From positions 698,860 to 762,859 of the forward strand of contig CAVZPO010000023.1 of assembly GCA_963777165.1 (NCBI GenBank): a DNA stretch of 64,000 nucleotides. Direction: 5' to 3'. The DNA is from DYJB01 sp963777165 (GTDB lineage Bacteria > Chloroflexota > Anaerolineae > Anaerolineales > E44-bin32). The position numbers were made by a program, and so were the translations under genes. The notes beneath the pieces were generated by a model. The model searched no databases. It was not told where the DNA came from and saw only the letters and a program-made list of their open reading frames with translations. Below are positions 60,694 to 64,000 of the stretch, piece by piece; the stretch's first letter is position 1, and the number at the start of each line of letters is the position of its first letter.

Positions 60694-61449
60694 CTAGGCG
60701 GCAGCGCCGAGTGACTGGCAGTATTGTTCAATGGCTGCCGTCAGAAACTCCGGCAAGTCCGGGTGCATCTTCGTGAACGTGGCTCGGAACCCGGGATGCT
60801 GGCTGTAGGCTTGCCCGAGGCCGCGCAGAATCTCCGGAGTCGGCTCATAGAAGTAGCGCAGGTTCTGATGCCAGCGCGCCACCCCTTCCTGGACCGGCGC
60901 GCTCGCCGGATCTTCGCCAAGGTGAGTGATCAGCCCCCGGTAGATCTCACCGCCCTCGGCCAGAATCGCTGCCCGCTTTTCTTTCGAGTAGCTGTCCCAG
61001 CGCCGCCGGGATTCCTTGACGTGCTTCTCGCCCCACAGGCGGGAGGCTTCCTCCTCGTAGCGTTTCTGAGTCTCTTCATCGAACCCCTCGAACAACTCAC
61101 CGGTACTCATGCTCCGTTCTCCTCTCATGTGCGCCATGGTCTTGTCGATCGTCTCCATCAGCCCGTTGAGCCGCGACACGCGTTCCTTCAAGCCTTGACG
61201 GTGCGCCTTCAGCGCCAACAGGACGTCGAAGTCGGGCTGATCGAGCATCAACCGGATCTCGCGCAGGTTGACATCCAGTTCTCGGTAGAACAGGATCTGC
61301 TGCAGCCGCAGCGCGCCCTGCTCGCTGTAGTAGCGATAACCGTTCTCTCCCACGGAGGATGGCTTCAGCAACCCCACCTCGTCGTAGTAGTGCAGGGTCC
61401 GCGGGCTCACGCCGGCCAGGTCGGCCAACTGCTTGACGGTGTATCGCAT
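60694..61449 (-). CDS. MerR-family regulator with TipAS-type effector domain
   Basis: 251 residues. The N-terminal winged-helix MerR domain reads YTVKQLADLAGVSPRTLHYY, with DEVGLLKPSSVGENGYRYYS and a long dimer helix. The C-terminal half (FDEETQKRYEEEASRLWGEK, VARWHQNLRYFYEPTPEILR and YSQHPGFRATFTKMHPDLPE) is the TipAS antibiotic-recognition domain, which covalently or tightly binds thiopeptides or other drugs. Its own promoter has a 19-bp spacer with a dyad, so autoregulation is expected. Start ATG at 61449 follows GGAG; an earlier ATG at 61464 lacks one. It is divergent from the OsmC gene, which it may also regulate. Confidence 0.9.
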   Translation of the reverse strand: MRYTVKQLADLAGVSPRTLHYYDEVGLLKPSSVGENGYRYYSEQGALRLQQILFYRELDVNLREIRLMLDQPDFDVLLALKAHRQGLKERVSRLNGLMETIDKTMAHMRGERSMSTGELFEGFDEETQKRYEEEASRLWGEKHVKESRRRWDSYSKEKRAAILAEGGEIYRGLITHLGEDPASAPVQEGVARWHQNLRYFYEPTPEILRGLGQAYSQHPGFRATFTKMHPDLPEFLTAAIEQYCQSLGAAA

Positions 61450-61470
61450 GCTTCTCAACTCCATGGCGTC

Positions 61471-61501
61471 ATCATAAACTATGACGTTACGTCAATGTCA
61501 A
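61471..61501 (-). promoter_or_regulatory. MerR-type promoter and operator
   Basis: On the minus strand a perfect TTGACA (61496-61501) and TATGAT (61471-61476) are spaced by 19 bp, the over-long spacer that MerR activators untwist. The spacer contains the perfect dyad TGACGTTACGTCA (61482-61494, 6-1-6). This strongly indicates autoregulation by the adjacent MerR/TipAS protein. Confidence 0.8.
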
Positions 61502-61667
61502 GAGGGAATCACACGGATCCGTGCTGATGATGGAGGCAGGCCGGGGACCTGTTAGACTGGCCGAACCACAGGGGAAGATAGCGGACCGGGAGGCTCCTAC
61601 CCAGGCTCTGACCGGCCAAACCCCATTCGAAGCTTCCGTGCAAGAACGTCTGTCAGGGAGGGATCGC

Positions 61668-62102
61668 ATGCCGACGGAAATCGTAACCGCCGATTGGATC
61701 CGAGAGCAGGTGTTCATGCTCCGAGATCATGCGGGGTTTCCGGTCATCATGGCCAAACCGAACGGCGTCCTCGGGGCGGATCTGCTGCCCCTCAGTCTGA
61801 TCGGGTGCGCGATCTGGGATGTGATGGATATCCTGCAGAAGCAGCGCCAGCCAGTCACCCGCTGCGAAGTGCACGCCGAGAGCGAGCGTGATGCAGAACC
61901 GCCGTGGAGGTTCCGCAAGATTGGGATCGTGTACCTCGTCTGGGGGACGCGTGTCGACCCGGCTGCGGTCGAGCGGGCAATCCGGTTGACGGAAGAGAAG
62001 TACTGCTCGACGTATGCGACACTGAAATTGGCGGTGCAGATCACCTCCCGGTACGAGATCCGGGAGGAAGACGCCACGGCATCTGAGCGCTCCGGGCGAT
62101 AA
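61668..62102 (+). CDS. OsmC family protein
   Basis: 144 residues of the OsmC/Ohr fold. The family stretch is GADLLPLSLIGCAIWDVMDI, with one Cys in the usual helix; the second is in LTEEKYCSTYATLKLAVQIT. The two cysteines (GCA and YCS) could form a peroxidatic pair as in Ohr and OsmC, which reduce organic hydroperoxides. GGAGGG lies before the ATG at 61668. It is divergent from the MerR/TipAS regulator. The specific substrate is unknown. Confidence 0.83.
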   Translation: MPTEIVTADWIREQVFMLRDHAGFPVIMAKPNGVLGADLLPLSLIGCAIWDVMDILQKQRQPVTRCEVHAESERDAEPPWRFRKIGIVYLVWGTRVDPAAVERAIRLTEEKYCSTYATLKLAVQITSRYEIREEDATASERSGR

Positions 62103-62662
62103 TTCGGTGAACGCGAGCCGCGCCGGCGGACGTGGCGAGGGGTGCGACTGTCTCTGATCGCCGCGCACCCGAGGTCCGACGCGTTCGCCGCTCCAAACAA
62201 GCTAGCGCTACGACCTCTTGAACGTCGACCCCATTTGCTCCTTCGGATTGCTCCCGGCTTCTCACACCCCCGTGGCAGCCTGCCCGAAACGTCCCATGGC
62301 TTCTCGGCATGATTGACTCGCAAGGTTCGACTGTCTGCAATACTACCGATGCAATCGTGCAACCGGTAACCGGGCAGCAAGTTGTCGTATGGGCGTTCGT
62401 CGGTAGCCTGGCGGACCTGCTCGCAGAGGTGCTGGTCAGCGGCGTTCGCAGCGACTTGCTAGGCGCCGGCCGTTGATCACGATCGCATGAGGTCGAACGC
62501 CCGAAGGGACGCTCGACGGCCTGTCTTGGCCGGTGCCCCCTGGTTTTTGTTTACCTACTCGCTGGCTGCATCTCCGCAGCTGCTTGCATTGCCTTGCGTC
62601 CCGGGATAGAGTGCCTGCCTCGGCAAGCCCCCACGACGGCGGCCGTGCCCCCATGAGGAAGG
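62103..62662. other. Gene-poor stretch
   Basis: 560 bp with no recognised gene. A plus-strand open frame of 55 codons (62309-62476, starting MIDSQGSTVCNTTDA and ending VRSDLLGAGR) has no Shine-Dalgarno and no known relative, so it is not called. No tRNA, repeat array or strong promoter was seen. Confidence 0.5.
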
Positions 62663-64000
62663 ATGTCCACGCGCGACCCTCATTCGTACGCTGACCTGAC
62701 GCAAGGTCGCCTCCGGCACATCGACCTGCGCATCGCGGTCGATTTCGCGTCCCGCCTGCTCCGCATTCACGCAGACTACCACCTCGATCGTCCGATGGTT
62801 GGACCGCTGGATCTCGACAGCCGCGGCCTGAAGATCGCACAGGTCCGGGCCGGGGGTCGACCGATCCAGTTCGAGAAGTCCGCCACCGATCCCGTCCTGG
62901 GTGAGCGCCTGCGTCTGCCGGACCTGCGCGGTTGCGACGCATTCTCGGTGGATCTGACGACGTCAGCGCGGGCATCCGCATTACAGTGGCTTGAGCCCCG
63001 GCACACCGCGACCGGCCGGCATCCTTTCCTCTACAGTCAGTGCGAGCCGCTCCATGCCCGGAGCATCTTCGCCTGTCAAGACACACCCGGCGTTCGCTTC
63101 ACCTACGACGCCCTCGTGACAGTTCCGAGGGGCCTGACGGCGGTCATGGCAGCCGAGCCGCGGGGGCACAAACGGCTCGGACCCGAGGTTGGCTTCTCGT
63201 TCCGCATGCCACAGCCTATTCCCTCCTACCTCTTCGCCCTGGCCGTCGGCGACCTCGAGTTCTGCCGGCTAGGGCCGCGAACCGGGATCTACGCCGAACC
63301 CCCGCTGCTCGAGGCCGCCGCATGGGAGTTCGCCGAGAACGAGGAAAAACTGACGGCGGCCGAAACGCTCTTCGGGCCGTACCGCTGGGACCGCTACGAC
63401 CTGCTGGTGATGCCGCCGTCGTTTCCGATCAACGGCATGGAAAACCCGCGTTTGACTTTCGTCACGCCGCTGGTCCTCCTCGGCGACCGAAGCCGGACGG
63501 CGCTGGTCTCGCATGAGCTGGCGCATGCATGGACCGGCAATCTGGTCACGAATGCCACGTGGGACGACCTGTGGCTGAACGAGGGCTGGACGACGTACGC
63601 CGACACGCGCATTACCGAGCTCGTCGAGGGGCCGGAGATCGCCGGCCTGCTCGACCTCCTCCTGCTCGACGTCTTACGCGAGGACATCCGCTCCTTCGGC
63701 GCCTCCTCCCCGCATACTTGCCTGAAGACATCGCTGGCAGGGATCGATCCTGATGAGGTCTTCTCTCGAGTTCCCTACATGAAGGGAATGCTGTTCGTGC
63801 TCAGCCTGGAGCGCGCGGTCGGACGTGAACGCTTCGACGCTTTCCTGCGCCGCTACATTGATGACTTCGCCTTCCAGTCACTGTCCACCGAGGAATTCGT
63901 CGCCTACCTGCGGCGGGAGCTGCCGAATGCAGCGGACACGAGTCGACCTGGAAGCGTGGCTCTATCAGCCGGGGCTCCCGGCGCGATTGCCGGAGCTGAG
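62663..64000 (+). CDS. M1 aminopeptidase (leukotriene A4 hydrolase type), truncated by window end
   Basis: An open frame from ATG at 62663 to the window edge, 446 residues seen. The exopeptidase motif GMENP is at 258-262, the zinc site HELAH at 284-288 and Glu307 follows at exactly the HExxH-x18-E spacing, in WLNEGWTTY. The N-terminal saddle domain and YMKGMLFVLSLERAVG are also typical of the LTA4H/ColAP group that removes N-terminal residues from peptides. Near 63941 the frame appears to slip: the next frame reads VDLEAWLYQPGLPARLPEL, the usual start of the C-terminal domain. So the protein continues past the window in another frame, and a one-base error is likely. No signal peptide is seen. 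Confidence 0.85.
   Translation, partial: MSTRDPHSYADLTQGRLRHIDLRIAVDFASRLLRIHADYHLDRPMVGPLDLDSRGLKIAQVRAGGRPIQFEKSATDPVLGERLRLPDLRGCDAFSVDLTTSARASALQWLEPRHTATGRHPFLYSQCEPLHARSIFACQDTPGVRFTYDALVTVPRGLTAVMAAEPRGHKRLGPEVGFSFRMPQPIPSYLFALAVGDLEFCRLGPRTGIYAEPPLLEAAAWEFAENEEKLTAAETLFGPYRWDRYDLLVMPPSFPINGMENPRLTFVTPLVLLGDRSRTALVSHELAHAWTGNLVTNATWDDLWLNEGWTTYADTRITELVEGPEIAGLLDLLLLDVLREDIRSFGASSPHTCLKTSLAGIDPDEVFSRVPYMKGMLFVLSLERAVGRERFDAFLRRYIDDFAFQSLSTEEFVAYLRRELPNAADTSRPGSVALSAGAPGAIAGAE

Noticed and set aside
62309..62476. 55-codon open frame in the gene-poor stretch
   Set aside because: No Shine-Dalgarno, no promoter and no recognisable relative.
1..64000. Insertion sequences, CRISPR arrays, rRNA genes and toxin-antitoxin pairs
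   Set aside because: No transposase, direct-repeat spacer array, rRNA or clear toxin pair was found on either strand.

Overview
The window is GC-rich, densely coded and bacterial. Gene families and arrangements fit a Chloroflexota (Anaerolineae-like) bacterium: actinobacterial-style FhaA/FhaB proteins beside a RodA-PBP fusion, a baseplate-J-like protein between alaS and ruvX-mltG, a roadblock protein at the end of an ffh-rpsP-khpA-rimM block, many sigma70-type promoters and menaquinone-type respiratory components. The taxonomic call is an inference from gene content; no rRNA gene is present. Several genes carry single-base frame shifts while their protein similarity continues in the next frame, so indel errors in an environmental assembly are likely, alongside possible real decay.

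Layout. 1-4.7 kb (minus): ffh, rpsP, khpA, rimM, a roadblock/LC7 gene and pyrG (cut by the window edge and frame-shifted), with a strong promoter before ffh. 4.7-10.6 kb (minus): two FhaA-like proteins, one FhaB-like protein, mtnP and a RodA/FtsW-transpeptidase fusion whose three penicillin-binding motifs are all altered. 10.7-15 kb (plus): archease, rtcB and a penicillin-acylase-family enzyme. 15.3-18.3 kb (minus): a frame-shifted lipoprotein with a decayed copy of its last domain, then tyrS behind a leader terminator. 18.6-24.4 kb (plus): alaS, a baseplate-J-like membrane protein, ruvX and mltG.

24.7-29.5 kb holds the most unusual block: cytochrome b6 with an N-terminal c-type heme site, subunit IV, a Rieske protein, a membrane HdrDE-like CCG iron-sulfur oxidoreductase and an FrhB-like iron-sulfur flavoprotein. 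Together they look like a menaquinone-linked electron-transfer complex of uncommon composition. 29.6-35.8 kb: cupin, pyrimidine-nucleoside phosphorylase, an amidohydrolase fused to a CYTH domain, an M1-type lipoprotein peptidase, a cold-shock protein and a tiny membrane protein. 35.8-42.7 kb: mutS, ROK kinase, and an oligopeptide-type ABC binding protein with two permeases but no ATPases.

42.7-46.2 kb: a PiT phosphate transporter broken by five frame changes, miaA, a YraN-like gene and a glycosyltransferase. 46.4-53.8 kb: a cyclic-nucleotide-binding protein, a complete branched-chain amino acid ABC importer (livJHMGF), cinA and tRNA-Gly(CCC). 54-58 kb: alanine dehydrogenase, a 4-hydroxybutyrate/acetyl-CoA CoA-transferase and pyruvate kinase; with the amino acid importer they suggest amino-acid catabolism through pyruvate and CoA thioesters. 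58-64 kb: DUF1761, SRPBCC and isoprenylcysteine-methyltransferase-like proteins, a MerR/TipAS regulator with a textbook 19-bp-spacer promoter, an OsmC protein, and an M1 aminopeptidase running off the end.

A recurring feature is a -10 element placed 6-7 nt before a start codon with no Shine-Dalgarno (archease, an FhaA gene, ROK kinase, cinA), which predicts leaderless mRNAs.
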